Assembly (NCBI GenBank): GCA_013368325.1
Contig: JAACJK010000172.1
Span: 1 to 64,000 of the forward strand
Direction of reading: 5' to 3'
Origin: Ephemerocybe angulata
Taxonomy: Eukaryota; Basidiomycota; Agaricomycetes; Agaricales; Psathyrellaceae
DNA length: 64,000 bases
In this document: piece after piece, positions 26,481 to 37,351 of the stretch
Numbering within the stretch: the stretch's first letter is position 1
Layout: each line of letters starts with the position of its first letter
Notes under the pieces: model-generated
Databases searched by the model: none
What the model was told of the DNA's origin: nothing
Seen by the model: the letters and a program-made list of their open reading frames with translations, nothing else
Program-made: the position numbers and the translations under genes

Positions 26481-27933
26481 TTCTCTCAGTACTTATCTCC
26501 AGCAAGGGGCCGTAGAGCTTCCGGCCATGCGGCGGTGCTGTCGGATTCAGTGGGCGCTCCCGTCGTCACGGCTTCCAGACGGCATCGTTGTTGCATCATG
26601 GCAAGGAACTCTGAGTATGGCATTCGCGAATCAAACTCTCCTATAACGAGCTCTTCACAAGGAAAACTAGGGAAAACTGCACCCAATTCTACCCAGACAT
26701 CAGGCTTCTGGATGCCAGCCACTGTCAGCTAGTTGAAGATATCAAGGTTCACCATGTGAGGAAAAGGATCCTTTTCCCAATATTCTCAAACGCCTTCACG
26801 ATTCGGAACAAATCAGCTTTCGATGGCGATGCCAGACAACCGTACATCTCACTCTCAGAGAAACACTTCACCATCCCCAGGAGACTAGGACGAGAAACTA
26901 TTTCTGGTTCTGTGTTTCGTATCTGTCAATCCCTACTTACATACGAATACCAAGGGGATCTAAGGTCACCTAATACAGAGAGCGCTCCATGGGCGCTCCG
27001 AACCGGCAGAGCATTGGGTCCTGTTATGACGTGCCGACAATCCTTTGAGATCAATCAGAATCAGCAGATGCTCACAAGCCGATTTGCCTCATAAACAGCC
27101 ATCGCTGGCAAGCAAGTTGGACACAGCAAATAACCAAGCTTCGTGCATACGCTTCAAGTCAGATCTATTTTTTGGCGAAACTTTGTCCGGTGGCGATCGT
27201 TGGATCAAGAGTCCCAGATCGTTGCACCCACATTGCAGAACCTTGCCGCTCCTTGCGCAATGCGCAGGCCACAGATCAAATAGCGTTGCTCATTTGTCAC
27301 TGTGCCAATGCTGTGATCAGCGCCTACCCGGGGCCGACATGTGCTTAAGTGACGCCCCTCCTGGTCTCCCCGGCCGGCCGCCCAAAACTCATTTAGATTG
27401 GGGAGCGCGTCTTCACACTCAGGCTGAGCGCTAAAATGCCAGGCGAGCCGTCAGCTAAGTATCATCGTATCTGTACACGTTTTAAACAAAGAGGTCTAGA
27501 GTAAATAGGTTTGACAGGGTACTACATCAACAGGAGGAAGGGAATCAAAGAAATGACTCAGGCCAGCGAAGGACCACCAGGGAACTGGCACGAATAACTG
27601 AGGGGAATAATTGATATGTGCGAGGGTTTTGGGTACTTTGGTAAATTGGCCAAAAGAATGCGCCGCAGAAAGAGTGGGTGTTTGAAAGAAGGGAAGGTCC
27701 AGCCATTTCATGGCAAGGGTGGGAATGTCTGTGCTACGCAGGGGAGGAGGGTACTGTCGTCGTCATTATCGTCCAGGAGAGGGAATGCATACACTAAAAG
27801 AACGTAATCGGTCGCCAAAGCTTCAAGCAACCAGCGGGTCCCGAAGGATAGAAAGAAACCAGGGGGTGAAGGGTCGGGGGCAACGCAGGATAGAACCAGA
27901 GTCCAAGTTTACAGATGGAGAAGATAGAGCATC
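26481..27933. other. Intergenic, no gene seen
   Basis: About 1.45 kb without a convincing coding frame. It holds upstream sequence of the secreted protein gene and the 3' flank of the protease gene ending at 27934. Confidence 0.45.
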
Positions 27934-29938
27934 CTACCGAGCATATGCAGGAGCAGCATGCTGGTTTTGATCGTACCCGCCATGGTTCTGGCCGTAGGCA
28001 GCGTTGGTTTGGTCATAGCTGGAGTTATATCCAGATTGCCGAGGGTATTGTTGCACGTTAGGTGAGCTTCCCGCATACGCATTCTGCTGGTAGTCGTAGC
28101 CCTGATGCTGCTGTTGGGAGTAGTTTTGTTGGTATGGAGATGCAGGAGCCTGCAGTGAATGATTTGAATGGTTCGACTGTGTCCTGACCAATTCCGCTGT
28201 CGAGCCGAAGGGGTTCCTAGGATCCATCTTCACGCCATACTGGTCTGACAAACGGCTTGTTCGAGTGTCCACACTCGCACGTCCGGGGGCGCTTGCAGGG
28301 TAGCTGTGAGCGTGGTAAAGCTCGGTCTCCCGATCTCGCTCCGCAATATCGTTCATTCCAGCAGCGTTGTCTTGGTCGTCGTTTCCGCGGCGCTTGCCAC
28401 CAGAGAAGAGCCCGCTGCTCAAGGCCCCGCGTTGCGTCCATTTGCCTCCGTTCCTCTTCCTCCTTTGGCAACACTTGTAGATGCAGAAGCCGACCGTGAG
28501 ACCGGTGAAAACAAGGCAGCCAAGAAGGATGTACGGCCAACGGCTAAGAACCATTTCCTGGTACTTCTTTTTCTTTTCTTCGTCACTGACAGGGCTCTTT
28601 TGCATCTGGCTAGCTGGGAGAAGTGCCCAACGAGAGTCGCTGATTGTATCTTGACCAGCGAGACGAAGTTGGACAAAATCTTTGCGCGCAGCGACAGGGT
28701 CGGTGAACGAAGACATTTGGATGTACGGGTTATCTTGTGTCCCATTCTCGATCCAGGATCCGAAGTTGTAGAGAGTATAGACGCTGCGCACTGCATGAAA
28801 GTTGGTATCTCGGAACAATTCAACTGGATCAAGCATCGCACTCACAGAAATTCATGCCAAGGATCATATCGTAGTGGCCCAACAGACTGAATGCCGAAGT
28901 GATTGGCTGGAAGCTACCAATGCACACTTTCTTCCCTGTCGCATCCACTTTGCTGAAGTTGTCGTCGACAACATCAAGAGGGTGTACGGGATAGTTGCGC
29001 CCTCCAAAGTTGAAGGAGATATTGAGGTATTGCCCGCAGGGTAGCAACCACCATTCGTTCGTCGAGTCGTAAACGGCGCCATTGACCCGACCGTAGATGG
29101 CATCAGCGATGTCACGAGGAACTTGGGAGAAGGTGAAGCCAGAGTCAATAACGGCGACGAGTTGACCGTCGGGTGCACGGGGGACGATAGAATCGAATGC
29201 TATGGGGAGACCGTCAGGGCCAATGACACCACTATCCTTGTCAGTCAGAGCCTGCCAATGTTGATCAGACTTGAGCAGCCGTGTGACAGTCTCCACGTCG
29301 AGTCGGGGCATGGATGTGATGTTCTCGAATCCGGGGACGACTTCGCTGATGGTCATTTCGCCCTTGAACGGTTCGGAAAGATCGTTCTTGCGGTCGAGTA
29401 GGAGGGTAATATAGTTGTCCTTCAACTTGGCACCGTTGAATACATTCTGAAGCATGGTATCGGCATTCTCCTTGTCGAGGCCCTTGCGAATGACGGAGCC
29501 AGAGTTGGGACCTAATCCAAAAAGACCCTGGTATCCTTGCGAGCGAATGTCTCCAGTGAAAGAGGATGTATCTTCAACCAAAAGGAAGGCCTGGTCATTA
29601 ACGGTGTAGCCGCCGAACGTGACTTTCGTGCGCCGGGCATTTCCAGCCGCATTTCCAACGGCGTACGAAAGTTCGACTTTCTTGCCGGTGTCGGTGATGC
29701 TGGAAGGGTCCGCGGGTTGCTGGCTGAAGTAGACCCAAAGGTCTGAACTTCCAGTGTCGAGGAGGACGGGGACGCTGTTGCCGGCAACAGTGATGTTGGC
29801 GACGTACTGGGCGTTGCCGGTGTTGCCTACAGAGACGGGGTCGCGGCGAGAGAGCTCATTGGCGTTGATGATGAAGGGTATACGAGAGGCGTGGACGTGC
29901 TCGACGACGAGCAGCAGTAGGGACAGTGGGAGTAGCAT
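27934..29938 (-). CDS. Membrane-anchored pepsin-like aspartic protease (A1)
   Basis: Two exons (29938-28846, 28790-27934) join in frame to 649 residues. It has a signal sequence MLLPLSLLLLVVEHVHAS, the first active site LLDTGSSDLWV, a flap region and GLFGLGPNSGSV. The second active site is VIDSGFTFSQVP (about 29120-29150), with DMILGMNF near the end of the lobe. A C-terminal helix, YILLGCLVFTGLTVGFCIY, is followed by the basic stop-transfer CCQRRKRNGGK. A cytosolic tail of about 180 residues is rich in Gln, Tyr, Asn and Ser. The protease therefore faces the cell exterior or lumen. It has a divergent paralogue starting 55 bp away. The Gln/Tyr-rich tail is unusual. An upstream non-ATG extension exists but overlaps the neighbour and is rejected. 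Confidence 0.92.
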
Positions 29939-29993
29939 AGCAAGAGAGAACAATGCGAAAGTTCCCACGCCCTCGGCTCTCTTCACTGCCCTG
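29939..29993. promoter_or_regulatory. 55-bp bidirectional intergenic segment of two protease genes
   Basis: Only 55 bp separate the start codons of two divergent aspartic protease genes. The core promoter and 5' leader of each must overlap the other's coding or leader sequence, so the two are probably controlled together. No TATA box is seen. Confidence 0.6.
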
Positions 29994-31493
29994 ATGCAGG
30001 TCCTGTCCGTCGCCGTCGTCGTCGTCCTTGGTGTCGCCCTCGTCGCTGGTCTCGACATCCGCGCACCGCTCAACCTCACAAATGCTGGCGACCTTAGCTA
30101 CTGTGCTGAACTCGAACTCAACGGCCAAGTCTTCAAGGTTCTTGTGGACACCGGGAGGTCCGTATATTTAGATCACCCCTCGGGGATACCCCTGTTGACG
30201 ACAACCACGCAGTGCCGACCTCTGGGTTGCAGGCACCGTCCCCAACAGCATAGACACAGGGTTGCAAGGAGAGGTCACATATGCCGTCGGAAATGTCAAA
30301 GGGCCAATCAAGACCGCAGACCTTCGCCTAGGAACGACGTACAGCGTGCCCAACCAGACCTTTATGCTCATCGAGCCCGACGCGGAGCACCCTGAAGGCT
30401 CAGGGATTCTAGGTCTTGGACCGAGTGTAGGCTCATACCTCACCGACTCCCTGCCCTCCCCCGCAGGCTCCCCCATGCTGTACCGCCTTTTCCTCCAAAA
30501 CCGCACCGCACCCAACTACTTTACGATCCTGTTGGGCCGGGACAGAGATCCGACGGACCATTTCCCCGGTTCCATCACTATCTCAGAAATACTTCCAGAG
30601 TACTCTAAAATCCTCGAAGAACCCCGCCTGGAGATAATAAGGCTCCCCGAACATCGTGAAGACGACCAGCACCTCCAAATACTGCTCGATGCTGATGGCC
30701 TCATCGGCCCAGATAACCAGCCGATACGCACGACGAGTAGCGTCCCCTCATCAACCGACAAAACCCGTCTCACCGTCGTACTAGACAGTGGATTCAGCCT
30801 CCCTCAGATTTCCAAGGCCGTCGCTGAAGCCATATATGGGCGCTTTCACGGGGCAGAATATGTTAGCGTATCTGGAATCGGAAGCACATATATTCTGCCT
30901 TGCGACTCGGAGGTCAACGTCACCTTCAAGTTTGGAGGAAAATCCTTCCCAATCCACCCATTGGATATGACCATGGACCCAGGCGCGTTGGGGTTGGGCT
31001 CTGTCAGGAATTCGAAGGGCGACCTTGCCTGTGTCGGGACGTTCCAGCCATTCACGTATGACCGGGCGTCAGACCCGACTTATGACATGGTTCTTGGCAT
31101 GGCCTTCTGTGCGTCCAGACTCATTTTTTCTTCTCGTCCATTATAGCTAACATCTCTCTCTCTCTCTCTCGATCAGTGCGCAATGTGTACACCCTCTTCG
31201 ATTACGGAGACTTCCTCCCGCAAAGTTCCAACTCGGACGCAAAAGACACGCCCTATATACAGCTCCTTTCTTTGACGGAACCCTCGGAAGCTCACAGCGA
31301 CTTCGTCACCGCCAGGCTGGGCGGTGTCGATGTACCCCCTCCAGGGCTTCTTAACGACAAGAGCGGGGCTGGGGGCGGGTCGAAGACGCATGTTGCGGCT
31401 ATTGCTGCGAGCATAGCGGTGATCGGCGTGCTTTTCATTGTGGGTGGCATCTTTGTGATCAAAGCGCGGAGGAAGAAGATATGGATTCGATAG
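29994..31493 (+). CDS. Membrane-anchored pepsin-like aspartic protease (A1), divergent paralogue
   Basis: Three exons (29994-30157, 30213-31108, 31177-31493) join in frame to 458 residues. A signal sequence MQVLSVAVVVVLGVALVAG precedes FKVLVDTGS, where the active-site DTGS spans the first intron and continues ADLWVAGTVPN. GILGLGPSVGSYL and the second active site VVLDSGFSLPQI follow, then DMVLGMAF. A C-terminal membrane helix, AAIAASIAVIGVLFIVGGIF, ends in a short basic tail KARRKKIWIR. The order of parts matches the neighbouring protease, but the tail is about ten residues rather than 180. The last intron, at the same relative position as in the neighbour, contains a CT microsatellite. Substrates unknown. 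Confidence 0.9.
31153..31170 (+). repeat. (TC)n microsatellite in intron
   Basis: Nine TC units form most of the polypyrimidine tract before the acceptor of the last intron of the protease gene. Confidence 0.9.
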
Positions 31494-32367
31494 GGAAGGA
31501 TATCCCTGATGGAGAAGGGAGGAGGACGAAGAACTTTGAGAGACGCTCAGTCGCCTACATATCCCGCATTGACATGGACATTCACGGTACTTTCGAACTC
31601 AAATGCGACAATCAGCGCTCGGCTTTTAGGCACAACGGTCAAGCAGAGTCGAAGCAAACGCGCTCAAGACACCAAGACTGCCTCGAGGTTGCCGCGCACA
31701 ACCTATCTGCGGCCAAGCTCCGGAAAAGGCGCTCCCCGACACGATGCAAGACCACTTCCAAGTCCCAAGCAGTCTTTGTAGTCCATAACTCCATTCATCA
31801 GGCCCTTGGCGCACTGTCGTATCAAATGGAGCCTGCATGAGACAGGGCCCTTGCAGGTGCCAAATCGGAGGGCAGGGAACAGCGACATGTACGACACCCA
31901 GATAGAGTGTGGTGCGGGCGCTGGGGAATAAGGCGATGTGCGGGCGTTCCTGGCAGGGGTTTGCCGGGTGTTCCTTGGCACTTGCCTTGGCACTCCATTC
32001 ACGCGCGCCTATTCTGATTCACCTGGGTCCTGGCGCCGGACTCGGGCTTGGAGGATTACTTGTTTTGGATCGGACTACTACTAAGTTATAGTTTATACCT
32101 ATTACATATCAGGCCTATATGGGCGATGCTTTCCCTACGTAGATATCCTAGATACCACCTCAAGATTCAGCAGGCAACACTCGAAGAACACCGTTATTCT
32201 GCGACCAAGTTTGTCATTTCGCACCGCAGTACATATACACGTTCAATGATCTGGTTAAGTCTGCTATCAGACTCGGAGATACGAAGAAAGAAAGCGCTGG
32301 ACAAATTCGTCGGGAATCCCAATACATATTCTCCTCCAAAACCGCTACGATCCTTGGGACGCGCTCG
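31494..32367. other. Convergent gap, no gene seen
   Basis: Between the ends of the protease and the F-box gene. Short frames are present but none looks coding. Confidence 0.45.
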
Positions 32368-34203
32368 CTAGTCGCAAAAACCGTCCCACTGGATTTTCAG
32401 CTCTGGGACGATGGCCTGAACCTGCGCGAAGTCCTTCCTGCTGAAGCCAAGGCATCCTCGAATGTGCAGCTCAACCTGTGGCTCCGGCCGATCCGCCAGA
32501 AAATCCACCAGAAACCCGGCTTGTAATGCGCATCCAGCTAATTCGCCCTCATCACTTTCCTCGACGACTTCGCACCAGTCAATCTCTTCCCAAACAATGG
32601 TTGTCAGTGCTGGGAAGCCTGACCCAACTCCGAGTTTCTCTAATAAGGTGGGGTGGGTAGCGAGGATAAATTCTGTGGGCCATGACCTGTTCAATTCGAC
32701 GGTTCTCAAGAGCGGTAATTGCCCAAAGACAATCCTCCATGCAAAAGCAGAAACGGCGAATTTGCTGGAAGAAGGAGCGCCAGTGTCCGATAGCGTAAAG
32801 GAATGGAGGGAGGAGAAATCAAGCCTCCACCTGAAAGCTGCAAGCAGCTTGTCCACGTTAACAGACTCATCCCTCGCGATGGTCAGCTCCAGTCCGGGGT
32901 CAGGGTCCTCCCCAAACCAGAAGCTCGCGTATAGTACCTCCTCGTCTTCAAAGTCGTCATCATCTTCGTCAAGGAACCACCCAGAAAAGTGGAATTTTGT
33001 GACCATGCGGGATCCTGCAGCTCCGCTCCCTCCCTGGATCCATTTCAGGGTCCCAAGGACCATGCCAATTGCCTCGACATCTATGACACCAAAGGCTTCC
33101 GAGTCGTCCGCAAAGGCGAGCTTAACCTTTGTAGTCGCTGGAATACGGAGAAATGGAAGAAACTCCATGAGGGTAGACGACAATTCGTGAAGTCGCATCT
33201 CTTGGAGCGCCGGCAGCGTGACGATTAGGCTGCTATCAGAGGGCTCGTAGCAAAGCGCATCGTAGGGTAGGGAGGAAGAGAGATTGAGGTATTGAAGAAG
33301 GGGTGTTTGTTTCAAGAAGGCGAGAACCGCCTCCGTCTCAGCTCCAAGAGTCATCATATCCCATTCGTTGAGTGTCAGGTGCGTCAGCTGAGAAGACACA
33401 GGGATCTTGCTCCAAGGTATTCCAGTCCGTATGAGCGAAAGGTCCTTGAGGGAGGGGGTACCGCCTTTTAGAAGTCCATCAGGAAGTGTCCATCGGCCGA
33501 GCTCGGTTCCAGACTTGAGGGACAAGTCTTCAAGAATCGGCGCGCTTCGCGAGAAGCAAGAGACATATTCGCGAAGGGCATGCTTAGACTTGGCCTCGAT
33601 GCCGACTGATAGTAAGCGTCCCGTCTGCGACAGCGCCTTACGATGGACGTCGGTAAAACGGTGTTTTCCTGCGATGAAGGTGATCTCGAGGGGGTCGTTT
33701 CCCGACCTGTTGAACGCGAGTTCCATGACCCGGGGCGTCAAGTACGTGAGGTCGGACCAAAGGGGTGGGCATTGCAAAGCGGACGCTCTCCAGTCTCGGC
33801 AGACATGGGTCAATGGGATTATTGGGTGCTTCCTCGTCATCATCCAACCGTCGATTGCGTTTGATGTAAGCAGTGCAAAGATCTTGGTGAGCACCTCGAG
33901 CGGGAGGCGGCCAATGGGAGAGAGGCAATTGCAGTGCTCTTTCAAAATGCGCACTTCGTGTGCCAGATTATGAGACGTATGTGACATGGCGCCAACCGCG
34001 CCTTCGGGCTCTTCTCCCCTAGACGCCTGAAGCTCGATTTCCAGTTCGAGGAGGCGGTGCTGTATTTTCTTGAGGAATGGACTAGACCTAAGCTGTTTTC
34101 CTTCTTCCAAGCATTTCATCGTTGCATCAGATAGCGCAACAGGTAGGGCAGGATTGATGCTGGCAGTCGATTTCGTCAATTTCGACGCTTCAGGCTTCGA
34201 CAT
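32368..34203 (-). CDS. F-box protein (tandem copy 1)
   Basis: Single-exon frame of 611 residues. The N-terminus has a helical segment FLKKIQHRLLELEIELQ. The F-box follows, LSPIGRLPLEVLTKIFALL (about 33870-33930), then PIIPLTHVCRDWRASALQCP, typical of Agaricomycete F-box proteins. The rest reads as leucine-rich strands and helices, consistent with a substrate-binding region. F-box proteins link targets to SCF ubiquitin ligases through Skp1. The start is the ATG at 34203; two upstream codons are in frame, but the first is TTG. A close paralogue follows on the same strand upstream. Confidence 0.85.
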   Translation of the reverse strand: MSKPEASKLTKSTASINPALPVALSDATMKCLEEGKQLRSSPFLKKIQHRLLELEIELQASRGEEPEGAVGAMSHTSHNLAHEVRILKEHCNCLSPIGRLPLEVLTKIFALLTSNAIDGWMMTRKHPIIPLTHVCRDWRASALQCPPLWSDLTYLTPRVMELAFNRSGNDPLEITFIAGKHRFTDVHRKALSQTGRLLSVGIEAKSKHALREYVSCFSRSAPILEDLSLKSGTELGRWTLPDGLLKGGTPSLKDLSLIRTGIPWSKIPVSSQLTHLTLNEWDMMTLGAETEAVLAFLKQTPLLQYLNLSSSLPYDALCYEPSDSSLIVTLPALQEMRLHELSSTLMEFLPFLRIPATTKVKLAFADDSEAFGVIDVEAIGMVLGTLKWIQGGSGAAGSRMVTKFHFSGWFLDEDDDDFEDEEVLYASFWFGEDPDPGLELTIARDESVNVDKLLAAFRWRLDFSSLHSFTLSDTGAPSSSKFAVSAFAWRIVFGQLPLLRTVELNRSWPTEFILATHPTLLEKLGVGSGFPALTTIVWEEIDWCEVVEESDEGELAGCALQAGFLVDFLADRPEPQVELHIRGCLGFSRKDFAQVQAIVPELKIQWDGFCD

Positions 34204-34332
34204 CTCCAAAGAATGGATAAGTAAACCAGTCGAACGGAGTAATGCACATGCACGTACTGTGAAGGGTTTGCGAAGGTTAAGCCTTGAAGTCGTAGAAGAA
34301 GAAGGTTAAGAGGTTGAAAAAGACTTCGAACA

Positions 34333-34341
34333 CATTTATAG
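34333..34341 (-). promoter_or_regulatory. TATA box of F-box gene copy 1
   Basis: CCTATAAATG on the minus strand, about 130 bp upstream of the ATG at 34203. Confidence 0.4.
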
Positions 34342-34728
34342 GCGGGACTTTGTTTGGCTTTGTGCTGGTTCGAACTTCGACACGATTATAGCGACTAGAG
34401 AAGCCTGTCTAAAATCGATTTCTTCTTTGGGAAATGCATCTTCTTTATTAAGTTCTGCTCCTCTACGCAAAGTGCCTTGTACAAGGCGGGTCATAACGCC
34501 TTGGAGGCGGCTCTTTCTGCAACAGTGGCACGATAACCGGCGCTTACGACCAGGCGCCCAAGAAAGCTTAGTCAGCGTTATCCCAGGCTTCATCGCCGCC
34601 AGAATATTGGGAATGCCACGGAACTTTACATGGCTATGGAATGTGAGAAACACGGAACTGCATAGACCAGACTCATCAAGCTTTCCCTTTCCCTCCCTTT
34701 CTTCGCCATGACATCATCGAGCTCGGAC
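34342..34728. other. Gap between tandem F-box genes
   Basis: No gene seen. It carries upstream sequence of copy 1 and the 3' flank of copy 2. Confidence 0.4.
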
Positions 34729-36633
34729 CTACCCCTCCTCCTCATCCTCCTCTTCTCCCTCTTCATCATAGTCTTCATCCTCCTCAGAGTCGCTCTGCCC
34801 ATTGTGGTAACTGCCGTGAGTATGGCAGTATCCATGGCATCCGTCCCACTCGACGTGCAGCGTCGGAGAAATGGCTCGAATCATCCGGTAATCCTTCCCT
34901 TTAAATCCATAGCAGTCTTCAAAGCGCAACTCAATGGCTCGTGGCTCTGAACGATCATTCAAGACTGAGCCTAGCCATCCTGCAAGCTCTATGCGCGATT
35001 TTCGACCATTTCCATCCCTTTCAAATTGGGCCGCGGACCAGTCAACGCCTTCAAAGATAATCGTCGAAAGAGCAGGGAAGTATGCAGAGCCTCCGTCGGC
35101 AGGGTGAAGAGCGGGAACGAAACCTGTAGGCCACGATCTTTCCAGCTTGATAGTCTTCAAATAGGTCAGGGGTCCGAAGATCGTCCTCCACGCCTGACAT
35201 GAAAGGGCCAGCGTTCCGTCCTGAGATGGTGCTCCAGAGTCCACGAGCGTGAAGCACTGAAGCGCAGAGAAGTCCATGGTCTCGCTGAAAGTGGAGAGCA
35301 GTTCAGGAACAGACGCTGTCTCGTCCCTAGCCAAGGTGATTACCAGACCAGGCTGCTGACTATCTCCCATCCAGAAGCCAGCGCTTAAGAGAGGCTCGCC
35401 TTCGAAGTTGTCGTCGTCCGCGTCAAAGAAGGATCCAGAGAACTCGAACTTGGTGACCATGCGAGACCTTGGATTGCCATCCCGTATCCAGGAAGCCTTG
35501 AGCGCTGCGATGGACAGCCCAATCGCCTCTATATCGATACCAAATTCGTCTAATTCGTCCGTGAAGATGACCTTCGTCTTCGTATTGACAGGGATTTGGA
35601 GATATGCGAGAAAGTCGAAGATATTGTTCGAATCGTCCTGTAGTCTCATCTCTTGCAGTGCCTGAAGTCTGACTTGATGACGTCCAGCCTCACCGTAGCC
35701 CATGTTGTAGGGGATTATCGACGAAAGATCCAGATACTGAAGCACAGGTGTTTGCTTTAAGAAGGCGACGACTTCATCCATCTCTGGACGGAGTGCCAGC
35801 GTGTCCCACTCGTCGATAATCAGATGCGTCAGGTGAGCAGACACAGGCAGCTTGCTCCAAGGGATTCCAGTCTGGACGAGCTCGAGGCGCCTGAGAGAGG
35901 GGGCGCCGCCTCGTAGGAATACATCAGGCTCACGGTGCTGTGGCTGTCCAGTATTCGGCCCGCACTTGAGGGAAAGCTTCTCAAGAATCGGCGCTCCTTC
36001 GGACAGGAAGGACACAAAGGCGCGAAAAGTGTGATTTGGGGCAGAATCGAGCTCGACAGATAGCAACCGTTCGGTTTGGGAGAGAGCTTTACGATGAACA
36101 TCGGTGAAAAGGTGCCTTCCTGGGACGAAAGCTATCTCGAGGGGCGCGGTTCCTGACCTACTGAAAGCGAGCTCCATGGTCCGGGGCGTCAGGTATGAGA
36201 GGTTCGACCAGAGACTCGCGCATTGCAATGAGGTCGCTCTCCAATCCCTGCAAACATGAGATAATGGGATCACTGGATGCTGCCTTGTCATGCTCCATCC
36301 GTCGATTGTCATCGGCTTGAGTAGCAAGGTGAAGATCCTGGCCAGTAGCTCGGGAGGGATACGGCAAGCCGGAGAGAGAGCGTTCTGGTTCTCTTTCAAG
36401 AGTCGTATCTCGTAGGCCAGCCTGAGTAGCGCCTCTGGCGGGGTACTGGTGCCTTTTGCGTGACCAGGCAGCTCATGGTCCAATTCGACAAGGCGTTGCT
36501 TTATCTTCTCGAGAAAAGCCCGAGTCCCTGTGTTCCTTCCCTCTTCCAAGCACGTCTTCGTCGCGTCCGAGACTGGAGGCACAGTGACACTCTGGGTGGC
36601 ACCCATATTGACAGTCTCTTTCGAGGTCGGCAT
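34729..36633 (-). CDS. F-box protein (tandem copy 2)
   Basis: Single-exon frame of 634 residues, homologous along its length to the gene at 32368-34203. Shared segments include FLEKIKQRLVELDHEL, the F-box ALSPACRIPPELLARIFTLL, PVIPLSHVCRDWRATSLQC, LSYLTPRTMELAFSRSG and LFTDVHRKALSQTERLLSV. It ends in an acidic tail of Glu, Asp and Gly that copy 1 lacks. The start at 36633 (MPTSKETVNMG) is preceded by TTTACAG, so the leader may be spliced just before the ATG; the longer upstream frame looks like leader sequence. The pair arose by tandem duplication and has since diverged strongly. Confidence 0.85.
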   Translation of the reverse strand: MPTSKETVNMGATQSVTVPPVSDATKTCLEEGRNTGTRAFLEKIKQRLVELDHELPGHAKGTSTPPEALLRLAYEIRLLKENQNALSPACRIPPELLARIFTLLLKPMTIDGWSMTRQHPVIPLSHVCRDWRATSLQCASLWSNLSYLTPRTMELAFSRSGTAPLEIAFVPGRHLFTDVHRKALSQTERLLSVELDSAPNHTFRAFVSFLSEGAPILEKLSLKCGPNTGQPQHREPDVFLRGGAPSLRRLELVQTGIPWSKLPVSAHLTHLIIDEWDTLALRPEMDEVVAFLKQTPVLQYLDLSSIIPYNMGYGEAGRHQVRLQALQEMRLQDDSNNIFDFLAYLQIPVNTKTKVIFTDELDEFGIDIEAIGLSIAALKASWIRDGNPRSRMVTKFEFSGSFFDADDDNFEGEPLLSAGFWMGDSQQPGLVITLARDETASVPELLSTFSETMDFSALQCFTLVDSGAPSQDGTLALSCQAWRTIFGPLTYLKTIKLERSWPTGFVPALHPADGGSAYFPALSTIIFEGVDWSAAQFERDGNGRKSRIELAGWLGSVLNDRSEPRAIELRFEDCYGFKGKDYRMIRAISPTLHVEWDGCHGYCHTHGSYHNGQSDSEEDEDYDEEGEEEDEEEG

Positions 36634-37351
36634 CTGTAAAGGACAAGTCAGCTGGATATAAGTCGTCAACTGTGGACCTGGACATGCATATATGCGCACT
36701 ATGAGGGTTGGATGTGGTGCTATGAGAGAGAGGAAGGTTTTAGGCACGTCGCATATATTTAAAGGGTGTCCTTTGTTTGTCTTTGTGTTGGCTCGAGAAG
36801 CCTGTCGGCTCAGACCGCACCTTGTTAACCGCCCAGTCTCCTTCAAGTTGGGTGGGACCTCTTCCTCAATGAACCTCAAAGACATATTCGGCCTAGTAGA
36901 GCTATATAGTGGTAATGAATGAAGGTGCATCTTCCAACACGGCATTGAACGTCTTGCTTGCTCAAATTAGACGCTAGTAAGCACCCAAATTAGCGCTCAG
37001 ACCAAATTAGTCATCCACCAGCATTGCCCCAGCGACGGTCTGCAACTAAAACGTAACGCACTGAGTACTGAGAACTGCAGATATTAACGAGTGACAGTGA
37101 CTGGCCAACTTATGGCTGTACATGTAAAGTTGAGAGAGAAAAGGCTACAGTCAGGATGCAGAAACGAAAGCTTGAACAAGAAAAACGGTCCCTAATAAGT
37201 TAATGTCACCATGAAATCTCCACAACCCGGTCCATACTGATACAGGAATAACGAGCGACGAATAATGTACGAAATGAATGACGAATGACTAACAACGAAC
37301 GAAACCGGAAAGAAAGAGTATGAAAGGAGAACTTCCGCGAAAAAAGAACGA
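36634..37351. other. Intergenic, no gene seen
   Basis: Includes a TATA-like TTTAAATATATGC (minus) near 36755-36770 about 125 bp upstream of F-box copy 2, and the 3' flank of the aminotransferase gene. Confidence 0.4.

Noticed and set aside
26486..26722. Small minus-strand frame upstream of the secreted protein gene
   Set aside because: It covers the TATA box of that gene and has no recognisable feature.
29939..30079. N-terminal extension of the minus-strand protease
   Set aside because: It would overlap the divergent neighbour's coding exon, lies upstream of a good signal peptide and looks non-coding.
32462..33190. Plus-strand frame of about 240 codons
   Set aside because: It is antisense to the F-box coding exon and is Ser-rich without motifs.
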